The notes under the pieces: model-generated
Told to the model about the DNA's origin: nothing
What the model saw: only the letters and a program-made list of their open reading frames with translations
Database searches by the model: none
DNA from: Leifsonia sp. PS1209
Lineage (GTDB): Bacteria; Actinomycetota; Actinomycetes; Actinomycetales; Microbacteriaceae
DNA length: 64,000 bases
Direction of reading: 5' to 3'
NCBI RefSeq assembly: GCF_012317045.1
Contig: NZ_CP051154.1
Span: 2,790,001-2,854,000 of the forward strand
Position numbers and translations under genes: made by a program
In this document: positions 26,979 to 34,286 of the stretch, piece by piece
How positions within the stretch are numbered: the stretch's first letter is position 1
Layout of the letters: each line of letters begins with the position of its first letter

Positions 26979-27326
26979 TTAACGCCCCTGGCGTTTCTTG
27001 AACGGCTTCGGCTGCCCTTTGACCGCCGGCGCGCGCCCCTTGCCCTTCGAGGCTTTCGCCTTTCCGCCCGCCGGCGCCACGGGTTTCCCAGCCGCCGGAG
27101 GGGCCGCCGCGATCTCCTCCCGAGCCGTGGCGAGGAAGAGGACCCCGGCGCCGGTCAGCTTCGTCGGCGTCGCCCCGCGGACGAACAGCGGGGACCCGAC
27201 CTCGTCCTCCAGCTTCGCAATCGACGAGTAGAGCGACGGCAGCGGAATATCGAGCTTCCGTGCCGCGCGCGGAAAATGCAGCTCCTCGGCCACGGCGACG
27301 AACCGAACGAGCAGGGTGATGTTCAT
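26979..27326 (-). CDS. Stand-alone LysR-type HTH protein with basic tail
   Basis: 115 residues. The first ~60 are a LysR winged helix (FVAVAEELHFPRAARKLDIP, SLYSSIAKLEDEVGSPLFVRG) but no effector domain follows. Instead there is an Ala/Pro/Lys-rich tail (GKAKASKGKGRAPAVKGQ) ending in KPFKKRQGR. The length and tail look designed rather than broken, and no frame continues a LysR effector domain. Possibly a nucleoid-type DNA-binding protein. Convergent with dinB. Confidence 0.7.
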   Translation of the reverse strand: MNITLLVRFVAVAEELHFPRAARKLDIPLPSLYSSIAKLEDEVGSPLFVRGATPTKLTGAGVLFLATAREEIAAAPPAAGKPVAPAGGKAKASKGKGRAPAVKGQPKPFKKRQGR

Positions 27327-27389
27327 GGCTGGCCCCTCATCGGTCCTGGATGCACGTGGACCGCGAACCCAGCCCGCGCTGTCGATTCG

Positions 27390-27950
27390 TCATACCGGAC
27401 TGAGCGGAGCGTGCTCGCCCGACGGCAGCTCAACCCGGATGCTGTCGCCCCGGCGTACGGTCCCTCCCGCGACGACGACCCCCATCACGCCGCCCTTCCG
27501 CTCGACCGAACCGTCCTCGGCCCGCCCGAGCACCTCCCGCAGCAGCCCCGGCTCGAAGCCGTTGATCTGCTGGCACGGGTTCCGCAGCCCGGTCACGCGG
27601 ACGCACGCGTCGGCGCCGAGGTGCAGCAGCGTGTCCGTCGGCAGTCCGAGCAGATCGATTCCGCGCGTCGTCACGTTCTCCCCCAGCTGCCCGGGCGCGA
27701 CCTCGAACCCGGCATCGGCGACCTCGTCGAACAGCTCGGAGTGCATCAGGTGCACCTGCCGCAGGTTCGGCTGCGACGGATCCCGGGCCACGCGCGAGCG
27801 GTGCTGCACCGTCGTCCCCGCGTGCGCATCGCCTTCCACGCCCCACCCTTCGATGAGGACGATCTCGTCGACCACCCGCTTGCTGAAGCGGTGCTCGCTG
27901 TCCGTGCTCACCGCGACGACGTGCGCCCGAGCATCCTGTTCATCGCTCAC
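27390..27950 (-). CDS. MOSC-domain protein
   Basis: 186 residues with the MOSC fold seen in molybdenum-cofactor sulfurases and YiiM-type proteins: VEGDAHAGTTVQHRSRV, QVHLMHSELFDE, PGQLGENVTTRGIDL and the conserved Cys in GLRNPCQQIN. Probably handles Moco-dependent reduction or sulfur transfer; substrate unknown. Its start overlaps the stop of the S4 gene by 4 bp. Confidence 0.9.
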   Translation of the reverse strand: MSDEQDARAHVVAVSTDSEHRFSKRVVDEIVLIEGWGVEGDAHAGTTVQHRSRVARDPSQPNLRQVHLMHSELFDEVADAGFEVAPGQLGENVTTRGIDLLGLPTDTLLHLGADACVRVTGLRNPCQQINGFEPGLLREVLGRAEDGSVERKGGVMGVVVAGGTVRRGDSIRVELPSGEHAPLSPV

Positions 27951-28174
27951 GAGCTGACGCGCACCTTGCGCCCGTCGAACCCGACGATGTCGCCGACGTG
28001 CAACTGCCTTCCACGGCGCCGGTCGACCTCACCGTTCACGGTCACGAACCCGTCGATGATGGCCTCTTTGACGTCCCCGCCGGAGTCCAGCAGTCCGGCG
28101 AACTTCAGGAACTGCCCCAGCCGAACGACGTCGCCGTCGATCGGAACATCGTCGATCGGTGCCGGTTTCGTCAT
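27947..28174 (-). CDS. S4-domain RNA-binding protein
   Basis: 75 residues, YbcJ-like: LGQFLKFAGLLDSGGDVKEA, then GFVTVNGEVDRRRGRQLHVGDIV, the S4 RNA-binding fold. Probably binds structured RNA or the ribosome. Coupled to the MOSC gene. Confidence 0.9.
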   Translation of the reverse strand: MTKPAPIDDVPIDGDVVRLGQFLKFAGLLDSGGDVKEAIIDGFVTVNGEVDRRRGRQLHVGDIVGFDGRKVRVSS

Positions 28175-28280
28175 TCGAAAATGCTAACCCACCACATCCC
28201 TTACCTGGTGGCCGCGGTACTTTGGGTTCGGACCGGTGCCCGGTATCCGGCGCCCGGTGTGCATCAAGGGAGAGCACAGG

Positions 28281-28841
28281 ATGAGACCACTTCGCTACGC
28301 CATCAACGTCACCCTAGACGGCTGCTGCCACCACGAGGCCGGTCTCCCGCCCGACGAGGAGTCGATGCGCTTCTGGACCGCCGAGCTGCAGCGAGCAGAC
28401 GCCCTCCTCTTCGGCCGCACCACCTACGAGATGATGGAGTCCGCCTGGCGCAAGCCCGCCTCTGGCATTTGGCCCGGCTGGATGGACGACTGGCAGCGTC
28501 CCTTCGCATCCACCATCGACGGCGCGCCAAAATACGTCGTGTCGAGCACGCTCACGGACGTCGACTGGAACGCCGAACTCCTGCCCGGCGACCTCCCGGA
28601 TGCGGTCACGCGGCTCAAGCAGGAGCCCGGCAACGGCCTTTTCGTCGGCGGCGTCACGCTCCCCCTGGCACTGGCGAACCTGGGCCTGATCGACGAGTAC
28701 GTCTTCGTCGTCCAGCCCCTCCTCGCCGGCCACGGGCCGACCTTGCTCTCGGGCCTGCGCGAGCACATCCCCCTAGACCTCGTCGAGCGGCACGACTTCC
28801 GCTCCGGCGTCTCCGCACTGCGCTACCGCCCCATCCCGTAG
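28281..28841 (+). CDS. Dihydrofolate-reductase-like (RibD C-terminal) protein
   Basis: 186 residues. RibD_C/DHFR fold: MRPLRYAINVTLDGCCHHEA, DALLFGRTTYEMM, KYVVSSTLTDVDW and LFVGGVTLPLALANLGLIDE. These YyaP/YwjB-like proteins are annotated as dihydrofolate reductase family, but their true reductase substrate is unknown. AAGGGAG precedes the ATG. Confidence 0.9.
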   Translation: MRPLRYAINVTLDGCCHHEAGLPPDEESMRFWTAELQRADALLFGRTTYEMMESAWRKPASGIWPGWMDDWQRPFASTIDGAPKYVVSSTLTDVDWNAELLPGDLPDAVTRLKQEPGNGLFVGGVTLPLALANLGLIDEYVFVVQPLLAGHGPTLLSGLREHIPLDLVERHDFRSGVSALRYRPIP

Positions 28842-28877
28842 CGGCACGCCGCCGTCGGACAAGAGGATGATGGACCC

Positions 28878-29315
28878 ATGCCCGCCGCTCACCGCCCCGG
28901 CCTCCGGGTCACCTCCGGCCTCACCATCCCGGACTCCGAGCTGTCCTGGCGCTTCTCCCGCTCCTCCGGCCCCGGCGGCCAAGGCGTGAACACGGCCGAC
29001 TCCCGCGCGGAACTCGCCTGGGACGTCGCCCACTCCGCCGCCCTCACCCCCGTCCAGCGAGAGCGCCTCCTCGACCGCCTCGGCACCCGCCTCGTCGACG
29101 GAACCCTGACAATCGCGGCCTCCGAACACCGAGCCCAACTCCGCAACCGCGAAGCCGCCCTCTCCCGCCTCGCCGACCTCGTCGTCGACTCCCTCCGTCC
29201 GCCAGCCCCGGCCCGCCGGCCCACGCGCCCGAGCCGAGGCGCCAAGCAGCGCCGCCTGGACGCGAAGAAGCACCGCACCGACGTGAAGCGCCTGCGGCGG
29301 CCCCCGCAGGATTGA
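28878..29315 (+). CDS. arfB: ArfB-like peptidyl-tRNA hydrolase (class I release-factor family)
   Basis: 145 residues. Carries the GGQ motif in SRSSGPGGQGVNTADSRAEL, which catalyses peptidyl-tRNA hydrolysis, and a Lys/Arg-rich C-terminal tail (KKHRTDVKRLRR) that enters the mRNA channel of stalled ribosomes. Short length and no codon-recognition domain fit ribosome rescue. Last backbone gene before the island. Confidence 0.92.
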   Translation: MPAAHRPGLRVTSGLTIPDSELSWRFSRSSGPGGQGVNTADSRAELAWDVAHSAALTPVQRERLLDRLGTRLVDGTLTIAASEHRAQLRNREAALSRLADLVVDSLRPPAPARRPTRPSRGAKQRRLDAKKHRTDVKRLRRPPQD

Positions 29316-29392
29316 GTGAGTGAGTGAGGCGGCGTGCTCGGTTTAGCTACACCCGAGGCGTTCAGGCTGGAGAATGTGCGCAGACGGGTTTC

Positions 29393-29410
29393 CCCCTGGA
29401 GGGACTCGAA
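29393..29410. repeat. Left attachment site (attL-type core)
   Basis: CCCCTGGAGGGACTCGAA, identical to 60122-60139, which is the T-arm and acceptor 3' part of tRNA-Arg(CCU). It marks the left end of the island. Confidence 0.9.
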
Positions 29411-29517
29411 AACTGCGACCACCCTTTAAGCACCGTGCCCGTGATGTCAAAATCCGCGGAATTCCGCTCTTTTTGGCCTCACGGAGATGACTGCAATCAC
29501 ATGGGAACTCATTCGAT

Positions 29518-29538
29518 TGTGGGCAAATTGTGGGCAAA
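29518..29538. repeat. Tandem arm-type integrase sites, left
   Basis: Two direct copies of an 11-bp unit (TGTGGGCAAAT, second copy ending AAA), the same pair as at 60030-60050 and in the same orientation. Tandem short repeats on both sides of the core are typical arm-type sites of tyrosine integrases. Confidence 0.65.
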
Positions 29539-29651
29539 AAACATGGCCCGAGTATCACTCTCCCAGCCCACACTCTGCCCGGTCTCCCGAGCCTCGGTTT
29601 TGGGCATCACTTCAGAAAGGGTCACGCGCGAGCCATCGACCGGGTGGCGAT

Positions 29652-30905
29652 TCAACTGACCTTGCTGCTGTATTTTGCGATGTAGTCGTTTCGCGAGTGC
29701 TCACGCTGGCCGGTGAAGCCTTTGAAACTTCCGAGGCGATAGTAAGACACGCCAGAGCCAGATACTTTGCTCTCCACCTCAAAGTCTTGGGCGAGAATCG
29801 CGAGCCTTCGCTCGACCGATGCCTCGCTCATCTCATTCAGGGCCGTAGTCAATCGCGCCACACTCACAAATCCGTCCGCGTTGGCGAGCTCGCGATACAC
29901 CGGGTCGTGCACGTCGGCGCTTAGCTCCGGTATGTCGTGCGGGAGCCCTTCGTGATTCAGAGCGTCCCGGATCGCACGACCGACCGCTTCCGCGACAGGG
30001 GGAGGAAAAGCGTTGCCTATCTGCCGGTACTGCGAGGTCTTTCGCCCCGCAAAAACCCACTCGTCCTCATCTTGCCAGCCTTGCAGACGAGCTACCATCT
30101 CAATCGTTAAGCGTGGAAGTCTCTCGGTTGGATGCGGCGCGTCAGCATTTGGAGCGGCGTCTGCGACCCCTTTTCCATCGACGCCAAGAGCTTCCCAAGC
30201 CCTCTTGGCCCTCGTGGGACCCAGGTCCGCTCCGCCGTGCTTCTTGCTGCCCCCAACGAGAGTGGGGCCGACACCGTCCGCCATCGCCACCCAGTCGTCT
30301 ACGTAAGGCCAGCCATTGGCGCCCATGAGGTCGCGAAGCGTTTCACCGACAGACGTTCGCCTGGCGTCCGGCTCAGGCCAACGGAAGTAGACGGCGTCCT
30401 CCGGTTTCATAGCCACAAGGACGAAACGCGGGCGCAACTGTGGAACCCCAAAATCCGCCGCATGAAGCAGCCTCCAGTCGGCGACGTAGCCGAGTTGAGT
30501 GAGCCGGTCCAGCACGCGCTGTCGATAGGCAGAGAACCGCGAGGCCGCTAAGCCGCGGACGTTCTCAAGCATGAGGGCTCGCGGCCGGATGACCGACACC
30601 TGCTCCACCGCCCAAGCGAACAAATCCCGCTCATCGGAGGAGCCGAGCTGTTTGCCCGCGATGGAGAATGGCGGGCACGGGACACCTCCGGCGAGAAGGT
30701 CAATACCGGAGTGGTCCTTCGGCGACCACACGTCGGGGCTAGCGACATCGCCAACAAGGACGGTGCTCCCACTGTTCTGTCGCAACGTCTCCGCTGCCGT
30801 GGGGTCCAGCTCTATGGCAAGTTTGTGCGTGAACCCAGCCCGCTGAAGCCCGAGCGCCTGCCCGCCGGCGCCGGCACAGATCTCGATGACTTGTAGTTCA
30901 CTCAT
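29652..30905 (-). CDS. C5-cytosine DNA methyltransferase
   Basis: 417 residues. Motif I ICAGAGGQALGLQRAGF, motif IV GGVPCPPFSIAGKQLG with catalytic Cys77, motif VI ENVRG (Glu114), motif VIII PQLRPRF and motif X GNAFPPPVAEAVG are all present. The target-recognition region lies between residues ~160 and 280. The last ~85 residues are an extra, probably winged-helix, domain. Divergent from the vsr gene and close to an NgoMIV-like endonuclease, so it most likely protects the site that enzyme cuts. Confidence 0.92.
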   Translation of the reverse strand: MSELQVIEICAGAGGQALGLQRAGFTHKLAIELDPTAAETLRQNSGSTVLVGDVASPDVWSPKDHSGIDLLAGGVPCPPFSIAGKQLGSSDERDLFAWAVEQVSVIRPRALMLENVRGLAASRFSAYRQRVLDRLTQLGYVADWRLLHAADFGVPQLRPRFVLVAMKPEDAVYFRWPEPDARRTSVGETLRDLMGANGWPYVDDWVAMADGVGPTLVGGSKKHGGADLGPTRAKRAWEALGVDGKGVADAAPNADAPHPTERLPRLTIEMVARLQGWQDEDEWVFAGRKTSQYRQIGNAFPPPVAEAVGRAIRDALNHEGLPHDIPELSADVHDPVYRELANADGFVSVARLTTALNEMSEASVERRLAILAQDFEVESKVSGSGVSYYRLGSFKGFTGQREHSRNDYIAKYSSKVS

Positions 30906-30985
30906 GCGTCAATCTCCTGAAGGTTCCAAGCAGTGCGAGACTCTGTTGCAAGTATGGTCGTGACCGCGAAGAGAAGGGATGAACC

Positions 30986-31504
30986 ATGCCGGACGCACCG
31001 TTGATAGCGCCTGCTCCCAGCCGTGACTCGACCGTTACTCCCGCCGCTTCTTCGCCTGGCCGCTCGAGAAACATGCGCGCGATCAAGCGTACGGGAACCA
31101 AGCCTGAAATCCTCGTGCGATCGCGCCTGCACTCTCACGGACACAGGTTCAGGAAGGATTATCCGATTCGGCTGGACAGCGTGCGAGTGCGCCCAGACAT
31201 AGTTTTCACCAGGAAACGCGTCGCGATCTTTGTAGACGGCTGCTTCTGGCACTGCTGTCCGGCTCATGGCCACCAACCCCAGACCAATGACTGGTATTGG
31301 GCGCCGAAGCTCCAGCGCAACCGCGAACGCGATGAGCTTGTCAGCCGATCTCTCGTCGACCAAGGGTGGACTGTCATCCGCGTGTGGGAACACACCCCCG
31401 CCGCTATAGCGGTGGCAGAAATCGAACATGTGTTCGATTCTATTCGAGAGGGATTGGGTCCTTCAACCCTGGATCACATCAACGTTGTGCTGGCCCATAG
31501 TTGA
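30986..31504 (+). CDS. vsr: Very short patch repair endonuclease
   Basis: 172 residues. Nicks next to T:G mismatches that arise when 5-methylcytosine deaminates, so it is a usual companion of C5 methylases. Signatures: MRAIKRTGTKPEILVRSRLH, then VRPDIVFTRKRVAIFVDGCF, WHCCPAHG and NDWYWAPKLQRNRERD. The first ~28 residues are an additional polar stretch. AGAAGGGA lies just before the ATG. The 3' end overlaps the convergent HNH gene by 31 bp. Confidence 0.92.
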   Translation: MPDAPLIAPAPSRDSTVTPAASSPGRSRNMRAIKRTGTKPEILVRSRLHSHGHRFRKDYPIRLDSVRVRPDIVFTRKRVAIFVDGCFWHCCPAHGHQPQTNDWYWAPKLQRNRERDELVSRSLVDQGWTVIRVWEHTPAAIAVAEIEHVFDSIREGLGPSTLDHINVVLAHS

Positions 31505-32202
31505 GCGGCCTCCTGGATGGCTGCTCTTACGGCATCGGTCGACAACCAAGCATTTCGATGACACATGCGGTGGCAGTTAGAGCAAAGGATGACCAAGTCG
31601 TCTAGCGATGTTTGGGAAGGGCCAGCGACGTGCAGAGGAACCAGGTGATGCACCTCCGCGAAGTCTGCGCCGAGTTCGCCGTAGAAGCGATGAAAATCGA
31701 AGCCGCAGATCTCGCAAGCCAGATTTCCTCGCTGAGATTTCGAGATTGAGATTTTTGCATCCCGCAGTGGTTTAGAACGCTCCCGCGTCCGCGCCCACCG
31801 CTCCAAGACACCGCCCTCTTCGGCAACGAGGTCGCCGATTTCCCATGCATTTGCAACTACTGCGTCTTGATTCAGGAGGAGAGAACGAATTGACGCCGCG
31901 CGCGCCTGCATCGTAGTGACGTCGGCGCGAAAGGCTCGAATGACCACGCTGGCACGCTTCCCACCACGCGTAACAGCCCCCGAATATTTCTCGTCCGCGG
32001 TCGCAAGGTCCCACGTCTTTCGTTGGATGCTTGCGGGGCTTCGGAAGCGAGGATCATCTGGAGCACCCCCATGAAGTTGACCCCTGGATAAGAGCGCGGA
32101 CAGCTCTACGGCTTCTTGAGAGCTTGCTCGCAAGCCTTTCCAATCATTGCGACTTACGAGGTCGGCGGCCAACACAAGCTCGTCGTTCAGCCAGTTAGTC
32201 AT
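31474..32202 (-). CDS. HNH endonuclease
   Basis: 242 residues. The C-terminal HNH/zinc finger has C-x2-C (CEICGFDF), the catalytic EVHHLVPL, and a second Cys pair with LVILCSNCHRMCHR (residues ~165-215). The N-terminal ~150 residues are helical and unrecognised. It starts 3 bp after the stop of the NgoMIV-like gene, so the two are cotranscribed. It could be a second nuclease of the R-M set or a modification-dependent (McrA-like) enzyme. Confidence 0.87.
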   Translation of the reverse strand: MTNWLNDELVLAADLVSRNDWKGLRASSQEAVELSALLSRGQLHGGAPDDPRFRSPASIQRKTWDLATADEKYSGAVTRGGKRASVVIRAFRADVTTMQARAASIRSLLLNQDAVVANAWEIGDLVAEEGGVLERWARTRERSKPLRDAKISISKSQRGNLACEICGFDFHRFYGELGADFAEVHHLVPLHVAGPSQTSLDDLVILCSNCHRMCHRNAWLSTDAVRAAIQEAAQLWASTTLM

Positions 32203-32205
32203 TGT

Positions 32206-33105
32206 TCAGATGGCTAGATCGAGGGGCAGATCTGCTATATCGCGAAGTCGTTTTCCCCCGACCATAGTCTCAACCATGGCCATTGCCTCATCGTTGTTCG
32301 ACGCGCGCACCGCATCTATCAACTCAGGTAGAGCGAAGTGGTAGAGGCAGTCGATGTCCCCCGTCCCCAGGGCAAGAGATGCCAATCTCGAAGGTGAGGG
32401 CTCTCCTGTGACGACCGCAATGTGTGGCAATCTCCCCTTACGGTTCCTGATCAGGTTCAGGGACTCAGACCTGGCGTTTTGCGCGCGATCGCTTCGCAAT
32501 GTCCATTTGCAAGAAATCACCGCGTGAAGGATGCTCCGCGGCTGATTGGATTGCCTAATCGCGGTTCGTCGGGCGACGGAGTCATCGACCAACAACGCGT
32601 CGCGATTGATCAGCTCGTCGGGGACAGGTTTTCGTGCGACAACGACGTCGGGAGCTATGACGTAAGCGTTGCCCAGAACGGCTCGCAGCTGCGGGTTTGC
32701 TCTCGCGGCCTCGTCGAGTTCCGACAGGTGAGCGTATTGCTCGTAGCGAGCGATGTACTCGATGCTTTTCCTTCCGGTGACCTTCAAAACCTCCCAATCG
32801 CCCGGCCTCAGCATTTCGAGTCGAGAGAAGGTGCTACGCACAAAATCAGCGCACGCTGTCTCGAATTTCCCACCGCTGGTCTGGCCCGCCAACCGTTCAG
32901 CAACAGTCTCCACCAAGAGCTTGTCTGCGATGTATTTCGCATATGCCACGCTGGACGGCTGAGAGCCATCAGCGTTACTCGGAACGCCCATCTCGTTAAC
33001 AGCCAGCACACCCGAGGCCAGGAGACCGGCGTGGAACTCACGCCGCGCTTCTGCGAAGATCGCGGGGCTGTCACCAACTTCACGCATGCGGCGTAATGCC
33101 CTCAT
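32206..33105 (-). CDS. NgoMIV-family type II restriction endonuclease
   Basis: 299 residues. The active-site region is present: Asp153 (APDVVV), Ser198-Cys199-Lys200 and Glu214, spaced 14 residues after the Lys. From memory of the NgoMIV structure this equals its D140, S185-C-K187 and E201. Four residues after the Lys is RSDR (204-207), the equivalent of the R191, D193, R194 residues that read the CCGG core. Cleavage of a CCGG-centred site, probably GCCGGC, is therefore expected. Tight operon with the HNH gene. The methylase is 1.3 kb away on the same strand. Confidence 0.88.
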   Translation of the reverse strand: MRALRRMREVGDSPAIFAEARREFHAGLLASGVLAVNEMGVPSNADGSQPSSVAYAKYIADKLLVETVAERLAGQTSGGKFETACADFVRSTFSRLEMLRPGDWEVLKVTGRKSIEYIARYEQYAHLSELDEAARANPQLRAVLGNAYVIAPDVVVARKPVPDELINRDALLVDDSVARRTAIRQSNQPRSILHAVISCKWTLRSDRAQNARSESLNLIRNRKGRLPHIAVVTGEPSPSRLASLALGTGDIDCLYHFALPELIDAVRASNNDEAMAMVETMVGGKRLRDIADLPLDLAI

Positions 33106-33320
33106 CAGCTCGACGCGACCCTGGTCTCACCGACCGAGTAGGTGTCCCCCAGGCATGCACGCCCGGCCGGCCCCAAAAAGAGTTGTGATTCACACTCGCA
33201 AAACTATCCAAGCCTTTCAACGGGTCACCGTCGACGCGCTCGAGTTGCCACAATCCAAGCGGTGGGCTCGGGGTAGACGAGCAATCTGGGCAGAGTGACT
33301 ACGCCGGGCGCGCAAGGCTT

Positions 33321-34283
33321 TCAACGCGACTCGACGCGAATACTGGTGCTCCGGGTGGCCAACCACTCGCGGGGAATCGTGTGTGGGCGGCTGATCAGCC
33401 GCACGATTTTCGCATGGTCGCCTGCTGCAATTGCCGGGACCGCGTCCACGCTGAGTCCGGTGACCCATTCGCCGCTGAGTCTCAGGGCCACGTACCCGGC
33501 GCTTGATATCTCCAGCTTTTCTACCGTCCCGCGTACGGCGTCCGGCGATGGCCAATCATCCAGTGCTTTCCACTGGGGCTCGCAACTCATGCGGCGGGCG
33601 CAGAACCGGCATATCTCCGGATCCGGGATCGCCACGCTCGCGCTTGAGGCGAGCGTTTGCTCAATGCCGAGCAAAAGCTCATCAACTTGCTGACGCGTTA
33701 CTTCGACTTTCACACTTCCGTGCTGAAGACTAAAAACAACGACTTGCTTTGGGAGATGGCCGTATGACTCTTCAAAGAGATGTGCGTAGAAGATCAACTG
33801 GTGAGCAGTAGCGGCGCTAATCCGCGGGCCAGCGTCTCTGCCCGTCTTAAGGTCGATGACGAGCCCGCTGCCTCCAGTCCCCAAGATGTCAACGTATCCG
33901 AACAGGTGGCGAGCGTCGTCGGTGAGCAGTTGCTCGCAGCTGACGGTTCCCCCGGCGCTGTCCAAGAGGTCAACCAATTCGTTCGCGCGAGACTTTAACC
34001 TGGCTCGTGTCACGGTGGCATTCGGAACGGCGTTTGAGCCCAAGCCCGCATCGGAAACCGCTTCATCGAAGCGGCCCTGAAGTCGGGCGCCGGCATCGTC
34101 AAGTCTCCACTCGTTTTTCTCGACCCATTGCTGCATTGCGCGATGAGCCAGCGTGCCCGCGTTGTCGTCAAGAGAAATAGGTGGCCTGCTCGGCCAGCCG
34201 ACCGGCGATGCGGAAGCTGGACAGCGGAGCTTCCGGAAAGCCGCTGTCGCAGACCACCATTGCTTTTCAGGGACGTTGCCCAT
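33321..34283 (-). CDS. PD-(D/E)XK nuclease with probable Fe-S cluster (RecB/Cas4-like)
   Basis: 320 residues. RecB-family nuclease core: His47 (TLAHRAM), Asp132 (GYVDILG), Asp144-x-Lys146 (VIDLKTGR) and Gln162 (AHQLIFYAHLF). Four cysteines fit the AddB/Cas4 Fe-S arrangement: Cys21 (RKLRCPAS) and C225-x2-C228-x5-C234 (ICRFCARRMSC). Likely a single-strand-directed exonuclease. It starts 3 bp after the stop of the giant helicase, so the two are coupled and presumably act together on foreign DNA. The last ~80 residues are beta-rich and unassigned. Confidence 0.85.
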   Translation of the reverse strand: MGNVPEKQWWSATAAFRKLRCPASASPVGWPSRPPISLDDNAGTLAHRAMQQWVEKNEWRLDDAGARLQGRFDEAVSDAGLGSNAVPNATVTRARLKSRANELVDLLDSAGGTVSCEQLLTDDARHLFGYVDILGTGGSGLVIDLKTGRDAGPRISAATAHQLIFYAHLFEESYGHLPKQVVVFSLQHGSVKVEVTRQQVDELLLGIEQTLASSASVAIPDPEICRFCARRMSCEPQWKALDDWPSPDAVRGTVEKLEISSAGYVALRLSGEWVTGLSVDAVPAIAAGDHAKIVRLISRPHTIPREWLATRSTSIRVESR

Positions 34284-34286
34284 CAG

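Larger units (their letters stand above)
29316..29651. other. Left island junction, no gene
   Basis: A 336-bp stretch without a credible gene. It holds the left 18-bp attachment repeat and, about 108 bp further in, the tandem arm-type motif. Base composition drops from the GC-rich backbone to a more balanced mix here. Confidence 0.8.
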
